A stretch of 64,000 bases of DNA from Limiplasma sp958448555 (GTDB lineage Bacteria; Bacillota; Clostridia; Christensenellales; Aristaeellaceae). The notes beneath the pieces are model-generated. The model did not search any database. It saw only the letters and a list, made by a program, of their open reading frames with translations, and had not been told where the DNA came from. Position numbers and translations under genes: made by a program. Within the stretch, counting starts at the first letter, position 1; every line of letters begins with the position of its first letter. Below, in pieces: positions 1-11,127 of the stretch. The DNA is taken from contig CAUDEL010000005.1 of NCBI GenBank assembly GCA_958448555.1, positions 1 to 64,000 on the forward strand. The letters run 5' to 3'.

Positions 1-117
1 TAGCTGCCCACCAACGCCTAAGCAACTCTCGCCCCATGCGTCCTCTTCATTGGGCCGCTCCCAGAGACGTCCTCTCTTCCTTCACTGTCCAATATGTTTG
101 ACAAACCTACACAAATC
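1..117. other. Left edge, no gene seen
   Basis: This stretch lies downstream of the leftward symporter gene. I see no complete reading frame with a ribosome site and no clear terminator hairpin. Confidence 0.5.
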
Positions 118-1512
118 TTATGGCTTTTCCTCCCTGCCGCGCATGAGGCGCATCAGCGTACCCGCCAGGAGGAACAGCGCGATGAGGTTGGGGATGGACA
201 TCAGGCCGTTGAAGGTCTCCGCGATGCTCCACAGAAGCCCCAGATCCACCGTGGCGCCCAGGATGGCGACCATCGAATAGACGATCATGAAGGGCGTGAT
301 GGCGCGGGAGGAGAAGAGAAACTCCACGCACCGCGCGCCGTAGAGCCCCCAGCCGATGATGGTGGAGAAGGCGAAGCAGCACATGGCCACAGCGGTGAAG
401 ATGCTCACCCAGCTTCCGTAGCTGGAGACAAAGCCGCTGATGGTCAGCTCCGCGCCCGCCGCCTGGCCGTAGCTCACCGGGACGCCGCTGAGCAAGATGA
501 CCAACGCGGTCAGGGTGCAGATGACGATGGTGTCGGCAAAGACCTCAAAGATGCCAAACAGCCCCTGCCGCACCGGCTCCTGGGTGTCCGCGCAGGCGTG
601 GGCGATGGAGCCCGTGCCAAGGCCCGCCTCGTTGGAGAAGATGCCGCGCGCCACGCCCTTTTGCATGCTGGTGAAAAAGCTCCCCACCACGCCGCCGGTG
701 ACGGCCATGGGCTGGAAGGCGCCGGTGACGATGGCGCCCAGCACGGCGGGGACGCGCCCCAGGTTGAGGACGACCACGCCCAGCGCCAGAATCACGTACA
801 AAAGCGCCATAAAGGGCACCAGCTTCTCCGTGACGCGGCCGATGCGCTTCACGCCGCCCAGCAGCACCAGCGCCAGGATCAGTGCGATGGCGACGCCGAT
901 GAGCCACCGGCACAGCGTGACCGCGTCCGCCGGGAGCAGGCCGTAGCTGTCCAGCGCCGCGTTGATGGAGGCGGTGATGGTGTTGACCTGGGTGGCGTTG
1001 CCGGTGCCAAACACCGTGAAGACGCCAAAGACGGAATAGAGCACCGCCAGAAAGCGCCAGCGGGGGCTCAGGCCGTTTTTGATGTAGTACATGGGGCCGC
1101 CCACATAGTCGCCCTGCGCGTTGCGCTCGCGGAAATGGACCGCCAGGGTGACTTCCGCAAACTTGGTGCACATGCCAAGCAAGGCGCTGATCCACATCCA
1201 GAACACCGCGCCCGGCCCGCCGATGGCGATGGCGCCGGCTACGCCCGCGATGTTGCCCGTGCCCACCGTCGCCGCCAGCGCCGTGCACACGGCCTGGAAG
1301 GGGGTCATGGCGCCGTCCTGCGCCGTCTTTTTCTGGAACATGCGCCCCAGCGTGGCCCGAATGGCCATGGGAAAGCGCCGGATCTGGAAAAACCGGGTGC
1401 GCAGGCTCAGATACAGCCCCACCCCCAAAATGCAGACCATGGCCGGAAGGCCCCACACGAAGTTGTTGACGGCCTGGTTGACGGACGTGATGATCTCCAG
1501 AATGGGAATCAT
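118..1512 (-). CDS. Alanine/glycine:cation symporter (AGCS family)
   Basis: Sodium- or proton-coupled importer of alanine and/or glycine in the cytoplasmic membrane. The 464-residue length is normal for the family and the protein is hydrophobic throughout, with about ten membrane segments. Family signatures are clear: NNFVWG near the N-terminus, GTGNIAGVAGAI around residue 80 followed by GGPGAVFWMW, and GIFSNEAGLGTGS in the middle. The gene stands alone, is transcribed leftward, and is divergent from the SH3-type gene. The only ribosome-site-like run (AAAGGAG) abuts the ATG with almost no spacer, so initiation could be weak or use an unusual codon just inside; the chosen start fits the family N-terminus. 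The family call is firm; substrate preference within the family is inferred. Confidence 0.93.
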   Translation of the reverse strand: MIPILEIITSVNQAVNNFVWGLPAMVCILGVGLYLSLRTRFFQIRRFPMAIRATLGRMFQKKTAQDGAMTPFQAVCTALAATVGTGNIAGVAGAIAIGGPGAVFWMWISALLGMCTKFAEVTLAVHFRERNAQGDYVGGPMYYIKNGLSPRWRFLAVLYSVFGVFTVFGTGNATQVNTITASINAALDSYGLLPADAVTLCRWLIGVAIALILALVLLGGVKRIGRVTEKLVPFMALLYVILALGVVVLNLGRVPAVLGAIVTGAFQPMAVTGGVVGSFFTSMQKGVARGIFSNEAGLGTGSIAHACADTQEPVRQGLFGIFEVFADTIVICTLTALVILLSGVPVSYGQAAGAELTISGFVSSYGSWVSIFTAVAMCCFAFSTIIGWGLYGARCVEFLFSSRAITPFMIVYSMVAILGATVDLGLLWSIAETFNGLMSIPNLIALFLLAGTLMRLMRGREEKP

Positions 1513-1658
1513 CTCCTTTGTAAGCTTGATACGCTGTGCACAAGCCTAGCAGGTATGGTGGAAATTGTCAAGGAAAATGCGAAAAGGGGAAGGTTTACAT
1601 CTGTCCGCTCGTTTCTATGGTTGGCAGAAAAAAGCAGCGAGGAAAAGGAGGAAACCAC

Positions 1659-2846
1659 ATGAAACGGGCGTTGATGAAAGCCGCGGCGATGCTGCTGGCG
1701 CTTGCGCTGCCTGTCGCGGCGCACGGGCAGACGGTGAGGCAGACCGTCGTGGAGGACGGTCGGACACGGGAGACGCTTGTCACCTTTGCGCAGGATGCGC
1801 CGCAGGCCGTGCGCGACCTGATGGGGGGACACGGCCTCGGAGACGCGCGCTGCGTGTGCGGGGCGGCGTTGGAGGTGGAACCGATGGCCGGGGACGGAAA
1901 TGTGGACAGCCTGCTGTTTACAAGCAGCGCGCTGATGGTGGTGGAACGCGGCGGAGCATATGCGCTGGTGGGCCTGCGCTGGGAACCGGGCGGCAGCAAC
2001 GCGCGCGTGGAGGATTTTGGCGCCATGGGCCTGCCGCTGGGCGAGGGATGTACCGTGCGTCCCCTGTGGGATGAGAACAAGCGGCTGTGCGACTTCGAGC
2101 TTCTGCTTCCTGTGGAGGCGGGAGAGGAGCGCTGGCGCTTTGACTGTCACACGGTGAGCGGATGGCAGCTTAGGGAGTACACGGACACGGCGGGCCGTCG
2201 CACGGCGTTTTCCCTGAACGCGGAGGTGGAAACAGACGGCGAGCGGTTCTGCGTGCCGGTCAAGACGTGGCTTGCGGAGCGGACGCGGCTGGATAGCCTG
2301 CCCCTGACGGCCGGCGAGGCCCGCCGGCTGGAGGAGGAGAGCCGCGCGGCGCTTGAGGGGACGGACCTGTGCCTCATCTGGGGCGCGAACCTGCGCACGG
2401 AACCCACCTCCCGCTCGCGCAGCCTGGGCATGTATCATGTGGCACTTGCGCAGGTGCTGGGCCAAGAGCCGGGCACGGAGGTGCCCTGGTATCATGTGCG
2501 GGTGGGCGAAACGGAGGGCTATGTCAGCGGCAGGTATGCGGCTTTTCCCGCGGACTGGGCGAATTTTGTGCGCCGCGCGTCCGTCCCCTGCCCGGTGGCG
2601 GAGACGGACGGCGGGCCGCTGATGGCGGACATGGACGGCGGCGGCGCGCCGTACACGCTGGAAGCGGGGCGGCGTCTGCTCGTGCTGGCCGAGACGGAGG
2701 ACGGCTGGCTGCACGTGTTTGTGCCTGAGGACGAGCCGGACGGCACGCTGGATCAGCCGGGGACCTACGGGTATCTTCGCCGGGAGGATGTCACGCTGTG
2801 GCTTGGCGCGGAGCCGGTTTTTCCCCCTTGCCCGCCCGTGGTATAA
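1659..2846 (+). CDS. Exported protein with SH3-like domains
   Basis: A 395-residue exported protein of unknown role. The ATG is chosen because GGAAAAGGAGG lies just upstream and the first 24 residues form a signal peptide (KR, then Leu/Ala-rich core, then AAHGQ). Residues about 238-300 look like a bacterial SH3 domain (NLRTEPTSRSRSLG, then WYHVRVGETEGYVSG), and a second SH3-like unit covers about 309-385 (LLVLAETEDGWLHV, YGYLRREDVTLW). Such domains often bind cell-wall peptides or serve as extracytoplasmic recognition modules. No catalytic domain is recognisable. The gene is followed closely by the patatin gene, which has its own promoter. Localisation is well supported; function is not assigned. 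Confidence 0.75.
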   Translation: MKRALMKAAAMLLALALPVAAHGQTVRQTVVEDGRTRETLVTFAQDAPQAVRDLMGGHGLGDARCVCGAALEVEPMAGDGNVDSLLFTSSALMVVERGGAYALVGLRWEPGGSNARVEDFGAMGLPLGEGCTVRPLWDENKRLCDFELLLPVEAGEERWRFDCHTVSGWQLREYTDTAGRRTAFSLNAEVETDGERFCVPVKTWLAERTRLDSLPLTAGEARRLEEESRAALEGTDLCLIWGANLRTEPTSRSRSLGMYHVALAQVLGQEPGTEVPWYHVRVGETEGYVSGRYAAFPADWANFVRRASVPCPVAETDGGPLMADMDGGGAPYTLEAGRRLLVLAETEDGWLHVFVPEDEPDGTLDQPGTYGYLRREDVTLWLGAEPVFPPCPPVV

Positions 2847-2847
2847 T
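2839..2847 (+). promoter_or_regulatory. Extended -10 promoter for patatin gene
   Basis: TGGTATAAT overlaps the end of the preceding gene. No good -35 lies 17 bases upstream, as expected for an extended -10 promoter. Confidence 0.55.
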
Positions 2848-2880
2848 GGACGCATCCCATGTTGAGAGGAAGCGGTGCCC

Positions 2881-3735
2881 ATGGAGCGGACGGGCTTTGT
2901 GCTGGAGGGCGGCGGCATGCGCGGCATCTATACCGCCGGCGTGCTGGACGAGATGATGGACTGGGGCGTCAGGCCCGACGGGATTCTGGGCGTGTCGGCA
3001 GGCGCCATCCACGGGGCGAGCTTCGTCTCCGGCCAAAAGGGGCGAAACATCCGCTACACCAAGCGGTACTGCCGCAACTGGCGCTTCATGAGCCTGCGTT
3101 CCCTGCTGCTCACGGGCGACCTGGTGGGCCGCGCCTTCAGCTACGAGGAGCTGCCCTACCGGCTGGACCCGTTTGACTTCGACGCTTTTTTGAAAAGCCC
3201 CGTGCGCTTCTACGCGCTGGCGACCGACGTGGAAACGGGCGGAGCCATATGCCTGGACGGCAAGCGGGACGCGCATACGCTGCTGGAGGTTCTGCGCGCC
3301 AGCTCCTCCATGCCGCTGGTGTCCACCATCGTGGCGTGGGAGGGGCGGCGCTACCTGGACGGCGGCACGGCGGACTCGATCCCGCTCAAGCGCTTCGAGG
3401 ACATGGGCTACACGCGCTGCCTCGTGGTGCGCACGCAGCCGGAGGGCTTTGTCAAGCGGCCGGACCGGGCGCTTGCGCTCATGCGCGCGCGTTACCGCCG
3501 CTATCCCGCCTTTGTCAGGGCCAGCGAGCGGCGGCATGAGGTCTACAACGCTTCGCTGGCCTACGCCGCTCAGGCCCAGGCCGAGGGGCGGGCCTTGGTG
3601 CTGTGTCCCTCCCGCCGCATCCCCATCGGGCGGGTGGAAAAGAACCCGGAGGTGTTGGAGGCGCAGTATCAGCTGGGTCGAGCCGACGCGCGGGCCGCGC
3701 GGGCGCGCATCGAGGGGTTCCTGGGGGCGAAGTGA
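2881..3735 (+). CDS. Patatin-like phospholipase
   Basis: Predicted cytoplasmic serine acyl hydrolase of the patatin family, likely acting on phospholipid or lysophospholipid acyl esters. The oxyanion-hole run GGGMRG is at residues 10-15, the nucleophile elbow GVSAG with the catalytic Ser is near residue 40, and the DGG motif with the catalytic Asp is near residue 160, so the Ser-Asp dyad is intact. The length (284 residues) and C-terminal part resemble the RssA/YjjU-like group common in Firmicutes. A GTG six bases upstream is also possible, but the GAGAGGA ribosome site is better spaced from the ATG used here. Substrate is not predictable from sequence. Confidence 0.9.
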   Translation: MERTGFVLEGGGMRGIYTAGVLDEMMDWGVRPDGILGVSAGAIHGASFVSGQKGRNIRYTKRYCRNWRFMSLRSLLLTGDLVGRAFSYEELPYRLDPFDFDAFLKSPVRFYALATDVETGGAICLDGKRDAHTLLEVLRASSSMPLVSTIVAWEGRRYLDGGTADSIPLKRFEDMGYTRCLVVRTQPEGFVKRPDRALALMRARYRRYPAFVRASERRHEVYNASLAYAAQAQAEGRALVLCPSRRIPIGRVEKNPEVLEAQYQLGRADARAARARIEGFLGAK

Positions 3736-3788
3736 GGGGAGTTTCGCCCCAAAACGCCGCAAAACAGGCATTTTCAAGCCGTACAGGC

Positions 3789-3817
3789 TTGCCAAAGCCG
3801 CCGTTTCGTTCTATAAT
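3789..3817 (+). promoter_or_regulatory. Promoter of glnS
   Basis: TTGCCA and TATAAT are separated by exactly 17 bases, about 58 bases before the glnS start codon. The -10 lies inside the loop of an inverted repeat (listed separately). Confidence 0.75.
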
Positions 3818-3835
3818 GATGCGAACCGGCGGCTT
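3794..3835 (+). terminator. Inverted repeat around glnS -10; possible terminator
   Basis: AAAGCCGCCG at 3794-3803 pairs with CGGCGGCTTT at 3826-3835, and TTCG/CGAA extends the stem after one mismatch. The tail is TTTGTTCT, a moderate U-tract. In a transcript arriving from the patatin gene this would fold as a terminator; in the glnS transcript only the right arm remains. Confidence 0.5.
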
Positions 3836-3874
3836 TGTTCTGCCTGGAAACATGATGGAAAGGAAGGCGCGAGC

Positions 3875-5620
<1,746 letters not shown>

Positions 5621-5659
5621 GGAGGCCCGAGGACGCCAAAGAAAGGAGATAGCCGGGGA

Positions 5660-7156
5660 ATGAGCGAACGGACGGTGCGACGCTGCTCAAGGGCGTGTAT
5701 CGCGCTACTTATTATCAGCGCAATCCCGCTATTGGTCGCCGCGTTTTACAACCATCCCTGCAATGACGACTTCACCTTTGGCCTCCTGACCAAGGCGGCA
5801 TGGGAGCGCACCCACAGCCTGTGGGAAGTGCTGAAAGCCGCAATAGAGCAAGCCCGTATCACCTGGCACGACTGGCAGGGAACCTGGGCGGCAATCGTGA
5901 TTTTCGCGCTTCAGCCCGCCATTTTCGGGGAGGGCTGGTATGCCGCCTCGACCTTCCTGCTGCTGGGCGCGCTGATTTCCTCGGTATTCTACTTCTTCCA
6001 TACCCTGCTGCGCAGGCTGCCGCGTCCCGAAGCCCGCGCAAGCCGCGACCTGGTCAACCTGATCGCCGGCGCGGTCTGCCTGGTGCTGATTGAGATGATT
6101 CCCTCGCCTGCGCAGGGCTTCTACTGGTGGAACGGCGCAAGCTACTATGTGCTGTTCTTCTCGCTGATGCTGGTGCAGGCGGCGCAGCTGGCGCGGATTG
6201 CTTCGGGCGGGGATTGCACAAAGGCACGGTTTGTGCTGTCTCTCCTGATGGGCTGCCTGATCTCCGGGGGCAACTTCATTACCGCGCTCCTCAATGCGGA
6301 GCTGACGGCGGCGGCACTGATCTATGCGTTGGTCAAAAGAAACCGGGCCCGGTTTGGGCTGGCGGTCATTCTGGCGACGACGCTGGCAGCCCTTTTGCTC
6401 AGTGTGCTGGCGCCGGGCAATGCGGTGCGCCAGACAAATCTAGCCTCCGGGCTGGACCCCGTCAGAGCCATCGTCTACTCCTTCCGGCAGGCGTACCAGT
6501 ACCTTGACACATGGTTTACGCCGCTTTCACTTGCCATCGTGCTGGCGCTGCTCCCGTTTCTGTGCCTCGTTGACGTCGAGAAGATCGTTGCGCGCAGAAT
6601 ACCGGTATTGCCTCTGCTTTTGCTGGCCTTCTGTTTCTTCGCCTCGGCCTTCACACCCCAGCTCTTTGGCATGGGGCTGGGCTGGGCGGAGCTGCGGGTG
6701 GTCAACGTGTGGTTCTTTCTGTTTTGGATTTTGCTGGTGCTGGTGCTGCTGGCCGTCATTCAGTCCGTGCGGCTGGGAGCGCTGGGCGGACGCCGGATGA
6801 CGGATGCGCCGCAGAAGATCCGCCGCTTTGCGGCTTCCGCTGCCGCATGCGCATGCGCGTTCGTCGTGCTGACGGCCGTGCTCAACCGTGCAGAGGACCC
6901 ATACTCGAGCATTTCGGCGCTGCAGTCCCTGCTCAGCGGCGAAGCGCAGGCCTATCATGACACGCATCTTGAGCGGCTGCGGCTGATGGAGGGAGAGGAG
7001 CGGGAAGTGGAACTGCCCGCTCTGCCCTGCGAGCCGCATGTGCTGTTCATGGATGATATTCGGGAGGACCCGTCCTCCTGGATCAACGAGGACTATGCGG
7101 CTTACTACGGCAAGGACGCCGTATGGACGGCAGAACAACCTGCCAACTTACCATGA
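5660..7156 (+). CDS. Polytopic membrane protein, DUF6056-like
   Basis: A 498-residue integral membrane protein with about ten to eleven hydrophobic segments. The N-terminal pattern of one membrane helix followed by an extracellular FYNHPCNDDFTFG motif resembles DUF6056 proteins, which share architecture with GT-C type glycosyltransferases that use lipid-linked sugar donors. The conserved acidic pair NDD after the first helix is in the position where GT-C enzymes carry a catalytic acidic residue. The C-terminal 90 residues are soluble. It sits between glnS and gltX with AAAGGAG at a good distance, and its stop overlaps the ribosome site of gltX, so translation is probably coupled. The family match is from memory; any enzymatic role is inferred. 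Confidence 0.7.
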   Translation: MSERTVRRCSRACIALLIISAIPLLVAAFYNHPCNDDFTFGLLTKAAWERTHSLWEVLKAAIEQARITWHDWQGTWAAIVIFALQPAIFGEGWYAASTFLLLGALISSVFYFFHTLLRRLPRPEARASRDLVNLIAGAVCLVLIEMIPSPAQGFYWWNGASYYVLFFSLMLVQAAQLARIASGGDCTKARFVLSLLMGCLISGGNFITALLNAELTAAALIYALVKRNRARFGLAVILATTLAALLLSVLAPGNAVRQTNLASGLDPVRAIVYSFRQAYQYLDTWFTPLSLAIVLALLPFLCLVDVEKIVARRIPVLPLLLLAFCFFASAFTPQLFGMGLGWAELRVVNVWFFLFWILLVLVLLAVIQSVRLGALGGRRMTDAPQKIRRFAASAAACACAFVVLTAVLNRAEDPYSSISALQSLLSGEAQAYHDTHLERLRLMEGEEREVELPALPCEPHVLFMDDIREDPSSWINEDYAAYYGKDAVWTAEQPANLP

Positions 7157-7169
7157 AGGAGGCTCCCCC

Positions 7170-8621
7170 ATGACCGTACGCACCCGGTTCGCACCCAGCC
7201 CCACGGGCTACCTGCACCTGGGCGGACTGCGCACCGCCCTTTACACCTACCTGTTCGCCAAGAAGAACGGGGGCAAGTTCATCCTGCGCATTGAGGACAC
7301 CGACCAGGAGCGCGAGGTGCCCGGTGCGGTGGAGCTGATCTACAAGAGCCTGCGCGAGGCGGGGCTGGAATACGACGAGGGCCCGGACGTGGGGGGCGAC
7401 TACGGCCCCTACATCCAGACCCAGCGGCGCGACACCTACCTGCCCTACGCCATGCAGCTGGTGGAGAGCGGCGCGGCCTACCCGTGCTTCTGCACCAAGG
7501 AGGAGCTGCAGGCCCGCCGCGACGCGGCCACGGCCCGCGGCGAGCAGTGGAAGTACGACAAGCACTGCCTGAGTATCCCCAGGGACGAGGCCCTGCGCCG
7601 CATGCAGAGCGGCGAACCCTTCGTCATCCGGCAGAACATCCCGCTTACCGGCACGGGCAGCTTTGACGACGCGCTCTACGGCCATGTCGAGGCACCCTGC
7701 GACACGCTGGACGACAACGTGCTCATCAAGGCCGACGGCCTGCCCACCTACAATTTCGCCAACGTCATCGACGACCATCTCATGGGCATCACCCACGTGA
7801 TGCGCGGCACGGAATACCTCAGCTCCGCGCCCAAGTATAACCTGCTCTATGAGGCGTTTGGCTGGGAGCCTCCCATCTATATTCACCTGAGCCCCGTCAT
7901 GAAGGACGCCACCCGCAAGCTCAGCAAGCGCTACGGCGACCCCAGCTTCGAGGACCTGCTGGCCCAGGGCTATGTGCGCGACGCCATCATCAACTTCATC
8001 GCGCTTCTGGGTTGGAGCCCGGGGGATGAGCGGGAGTTTTTCACTCTGGAGGAGCTGGTGGAGGCCTTTGACCTCAAGGGACTCAGCAAGGCCCCGGCCA
8101 TCTTCAACACCGAAAAGCTCGTGTGGTTCAACCATGAATATATCACCCGCATGCCCTTTGAGGAGTATCTGGCCATGGCCACGCCCTGGTTTGACCGGGT
8201 GCTGGCGGGCAAAAACATCGACTACCGCCGCCTGGCCGAGCTCATGCACACCCGCACCGAGGTCTTTGATCGGGTGCCGGACATGGTGCGCTTTTTGGCC
8301 GAGCTGCCGGAGTATGGGACCGAGCTTTACACCCATAAAAAGATGAAGACCGACAGCGCCGTGGCCCTTCGCGCGCTGGAGCTGGCCCGGCCCGCGCTGG
8401 CCGCGCTGGAAGAGTTCGGCGAGGAAGCCGTCAAGGACCTCCTGATGGCGCTGGCCGCCGAAAACGGCCTCAAGACCGGCCAGATGATGTGGCCCGTGCG
8501 CACGGCCCTCTCCGGCCAGGCCTCCACCCCCGGCGGCGCGACCGAGATCGCCTACCTCCTGGGCAGGGAGGAAAGCCTTAGCCGCATCGACAAGGGGATT
8601 GAAATGCTCAAGAACGCCTGA
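7170..8621 (+). CDS. gltX: Glutamate--tRNA ligase
   Basis: Class I synthetase that attaches glutamate to tRNA-Glu. The 483-residue length is typical. The HIGH-equivalent is PSPTGYLHLGGLRTALY at residues 8-24, ILRIEDTDQER follows, and the KMSKS-equivalent RKLSKRYGD lies near residue 249. The C-terminal helical anticodon-binding domain is complete. The ATG has AAGGAGG ahead of it; this ribosome site overlaps the stop of the upstream membrane-protein gene. With a separate glnS present, this enzyme probably discriminates for tRNA-Glu, although charging of tRNA-Gln cannot be excluded from sequence alone. Confidence 0.97.
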   Translation: MTVRTRFAPSPTGYLHLGGLRTALYTYLFAKKNGGKFILRIEDTDQEREVPGAVELIYKSLREAGLEYDEGPDVGGDYGPYIQTQRRDTYLPYAMQLVESGAAYPCFCTKEELQARRDAATARGEQWKYDKHCLSIPRDEALRRMQSGEPFVIRQNIPLTGTGSFDDALYGHVEAPCDTLDDNVLIKADGLPTYNFANVIDDHLMGITHVMRGTEYLSSAPKYNLLYEAFGWEPPIYIHLSPVMKDATRKLSKRYGDPSFEDLLAQGYVRDAIINFIALLGWSPGDEREFFTLEELVEAFDLKGLSKAPAIFNTEKLVWFNHEYITRMPFEEYLAMATPWFDRVLAGKNIDYRRLAELMHTRTEVFDRVPDMVRFLAELPEYGTELYTHKKMKTDSAVALRALELARPALAALEEFGEEAVKDLLMALAAENGLKTGQMMWPVRTALSGQASTPGGATEIAYLLGREESLSRIDKGIEMLKNA

Positions 8622-8645
8622 TTTTGGGACAAAGGAGAGAGAAAG

Positions 8646-11066
8646 ATGCCGCAGCGCCCCGCGTATAACCCCGATCAGATCGAAACCAAATGGCAGAAGC
8701 GATGGCTTGAAAGCGGCGTGTTCAACGCCGAATTCCCCAGCGACAAGCCCAAGTACTACTGCCTGATCGAATTCCCCTATCCCAGCGGCAACGGCCTGCA
8801 CGTGGGCCATCCCCGTTCCAATACGGCGCTGGACATCATTGCCCGCAAGCGCCGCATGGAGGGCTACAACGTCCTTTACCCCATCGGGTATGACGCCTTC
8901 GGCCTGCCCACGGAGAACTTCGCCATCAAAAACAAGGTGCATCCCGCCGTGGTCACCAAAAAGAACATCGACCACTTCCGCCAGCAGCTCCAGCGCCTGG
9001 GCTTCAGCTTCGATTACACCCGCGAGGTCAACACCACCGACCCCGCCTATTACAAGTGGACCCAGTGGATTTTCCTGAAACTGCTGGAAAACGGCCTGGC
9101 CTACAAAGCTGAGATGCCCATCAACTGGTGCACCGGCTGCAAGTGCGGCCTGGCCAACGAGGAAGTCGTGGGCGGCGTGTGCGAGCGCTGCGGCAGCCAG
9201 GTGGTGCGCCGGGTCAAGAGCCAGTGGATGCTGCGCATCACCAAATACGCCCAGAAGCTGCTGGACGGGCTGGATCATGTGGACTTCATCGACGCGGTCA
9301 AGACCCAGCAGCGCAACTGGATCGGCCGCAGCGAGGGCGCGGAGGTGGACTTCCAGCTCGCCGGCAAGGACGAGAAGCTGCGCGTGTTCACCACCCGGCC
9401 CGACACCCTCTTTGGCGCGACCTACATGGTCGTCAGCCCCGAACATCCGCTGATTGAAAAATACAAGGACGAGATCGTCAACTATGCCGCCATCGCCGCC
9501 TACCGCGACGAGGCCGCCAAGAAGAGCGACTTCGAGCGCACCGAGCTTGCCAAGGACAAGACCGGCGTTGAGATCGACGGCATCCGCGCCGTCAATCCCG
9601 TCAACGGCAAGGAAATCCCCATCTGGGTCAGCGATTATGTGCTCATGAGCTATGGCACCGGCGCCATCATGGCCGTGCCCGCGCACGACAATCGCGACTG
9701 GGAATTCGCCACGAAGTTCGGCATCCCCATGGTGGAGGTGGTGGCCGGCGGCGACATCACCAGGGAAGCTTATACCGACATCGTGGACGGCGTGCTGTGC
9801 AACAGCGACTTCCTCAACGGCCTGCGCGTGGCCGACGCCAAGAAGAAGATCATCGACTGGCTGGTGGAAAAGGGCCTGGGCGAGCGCAAGATCAACTACA
9901 AGCTGCGCGACTGGGTGTTCAGCCGCCAGCGCTACTGGGGCGAGCCCATCCCCGTGGTGCACTGCCCCCACTGCGGCACCGTGCCCGTGCCCGAGAGCGA
10001 GCTGCCCGTGCTCTTGCCGGACGTGGAGAACTACGAGCCCACCGATAGCGGCGAAAGCCCCCTGGCCGCGATGACCGACTGGGTCAACACCACCTGCCCC
10101 AGGTGCGGCGGCCCCGCCAAGCGCGAGACCGACACCATGCCCCAGTGGGCGGGCTCCAGCTGGTACTTCCTGCGCTACTGCGACCCGCATGACGACAAGG
10201 CCTTTGCCAGCCAGGAGGCGCTGGATTACTTCATGCCCGTGGACTGGTACAACGGCGGCATGGAGCACACCACGCTGCACCTGCTCTACAGCCGCTTCTG
10301 GCATCTGTTTTTGCATGACCTGGGGTTGGTCAAGGCCCCGGAGCCGTACCAGAAGCGCACCAGCCACGGCATGATTCTGGGCGAGAACAACGAGAAGATG
10401 TCCAAGTCCCGCGGCAACGTCATCAACCCCGACGACATCGTCAATGAGCTGGGCGCGGACGCCTTCCGCCTCTACGAAATGTTCATGGGCGCATTCGATC
10501 AGGCCATTCCGTGGTCCACCAACGGCGCGCGCGGCTGCCGCCGGTTCCTCGACCGCGTGTGGCGCCTCCAGGACATGGTTCTCCCCGGCAAGGGCTACTC
10601 CAAGGCACTCACTCCGCTGATGCACGAGACGATCAAGAAGGTCGGCGAGGACTACGAGGCCATGAAGTACAACACGGCCATCGCCGCCATGATGTCCCTG
10701 GTCAATGAGTTCTATGCCGCCGGCGGCTGCACCCGCGAGGAGCTGCGCACGCTGATTCTGCTCCTCAGCCCCGTGGCCCCGCACATCTGCGAGGAGATGT
10801 GGGAGCAGATGGACTTCGGCAGCGGCCTGGCCCGCGAGCCCTGGCCCACCTACGACGAAAAGGCCATGAAGCGCGCCGAGGTGGAAATCGGCGTGCAGGT
10901 CAACGGCAAGGTGCGCGGCCGCATCATGGTTTCGCCGGACATGACCCGCGAGCAGGCGGAAACCGAGCTTCCCCAGCGCGCGGACGTCCAGCAGATCGTG
11001 GGCGGAAAGCCCATCGCGAAGGTCATCTTCGTGCCGGGCCGCCTGTGCAATCTGATCGTCAAATAA
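8646..11066 (+). CDS. leuS: Leucine--tRNA ligase
   Basis: Class I synthetase that charges tRNA-Leu and edits mischarged products. The 806-residue protein has PYPSGNGLHVGH (HIGH motif) near residues 43-55, a CP1 editing domain with the Thr-rich FTTRPDTLFGATY stretch near residue 247, Cys pairs for zinc near 160 and again near 440-485 (CPHCGTVPV, CPRCGG), and EKMSKSRGNV (KMSKS) near residue 582. The C-terminal anticodon and tRNA-elbow domains are present and it ends at the usual place. The gene follows gltX by 24 bases and is probably cotranscribed. A GC-rich hairpin follows the stop. Confidence 0.97.
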   Translation: MPQRPAYNPDQIETKWQKRWLESGVFNAEFPSDKPKYYCLIEFPYPSGNGLHVGHPRSNTALDIIARKRRMEGYNVLYPIGYDAFGLPTENFAIKNKVHPAVVTKKNIDHFRQQLQRLGFSFDYTREVNTTDPAYYKWTQWIFLKLLENGLAYKAEMPINWCTGCKCGLANEEVVGGVCERCGSQVVRRVKSQWMLRITKYAQKLLDGLDHVDFIDAVKTQQRNWIGRSEGAEVDFQLAGKDEKLRVFTTRPDTLFGATYMVVSPEHPLIEKYKDEIVNYAAIAAYRDEAAKKSDFERTELAKDKTGVEIDGIRAVNPVNGKEIPIWVSDYVLMSYGTGAIMAVPAHDNRDWEFATKFGIPMVEVVAGGDITREAYTDIVDGVLCNSDFLNGLRVADAKKKIIDWLVEKGLGERKINYKLRDWVFSRQRYWGEPIPVVHCPHCGTVPVPESELPVLLPDVENYEPTDSGESPLAAMTDWVNTTCPRCGGPAKRETDTMPQWAGSSWYFLRYCDPHDDKAFASQEALDYFMPVDWYNGGMEHTTLHLLYSRFWHLFLHDLGLVKAPEPYQKRTSHGMILGENNEKMSKSRGNVINPDDIVNELGADAFRLYEMFMGAFDQAIPWSTNGARGCRRFLDRVWRLQDMVLPGKGYSKALTPLMHETIKKVGEDYEAMKYNTAIAAMMSLVNEFYAAGGCTREELRTLILLLSPVAPHICEEMWEQMDFGSGLAREPWPTYDEKAMKRAEVEIGVQVNGKVRGRIMVSPDMTREQAETELPQRADVQQIVGGKPIAKVIFVPGRLCNLIVK

Positions 11067-11072
11067 GGCAAA

Positions 11073-11110
11073 ACGGGGGAGGGCGCGTGCCCGCCCCCCG
11101 TCTGCGCTTT
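11073..11110 (+). terminator. Hairpin after leuS
   Basis: ACGGGGG and CCCCCGT arms with inner GGGC/GCCC pairing form a strong stem just after the leuS stop. The tail is CTGCGCTTTT, so the U-tract is weak and delayed. Confidence 0.5.
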
Positions 11111-11127
11111 TGAAAGGGAGTTTTGCG

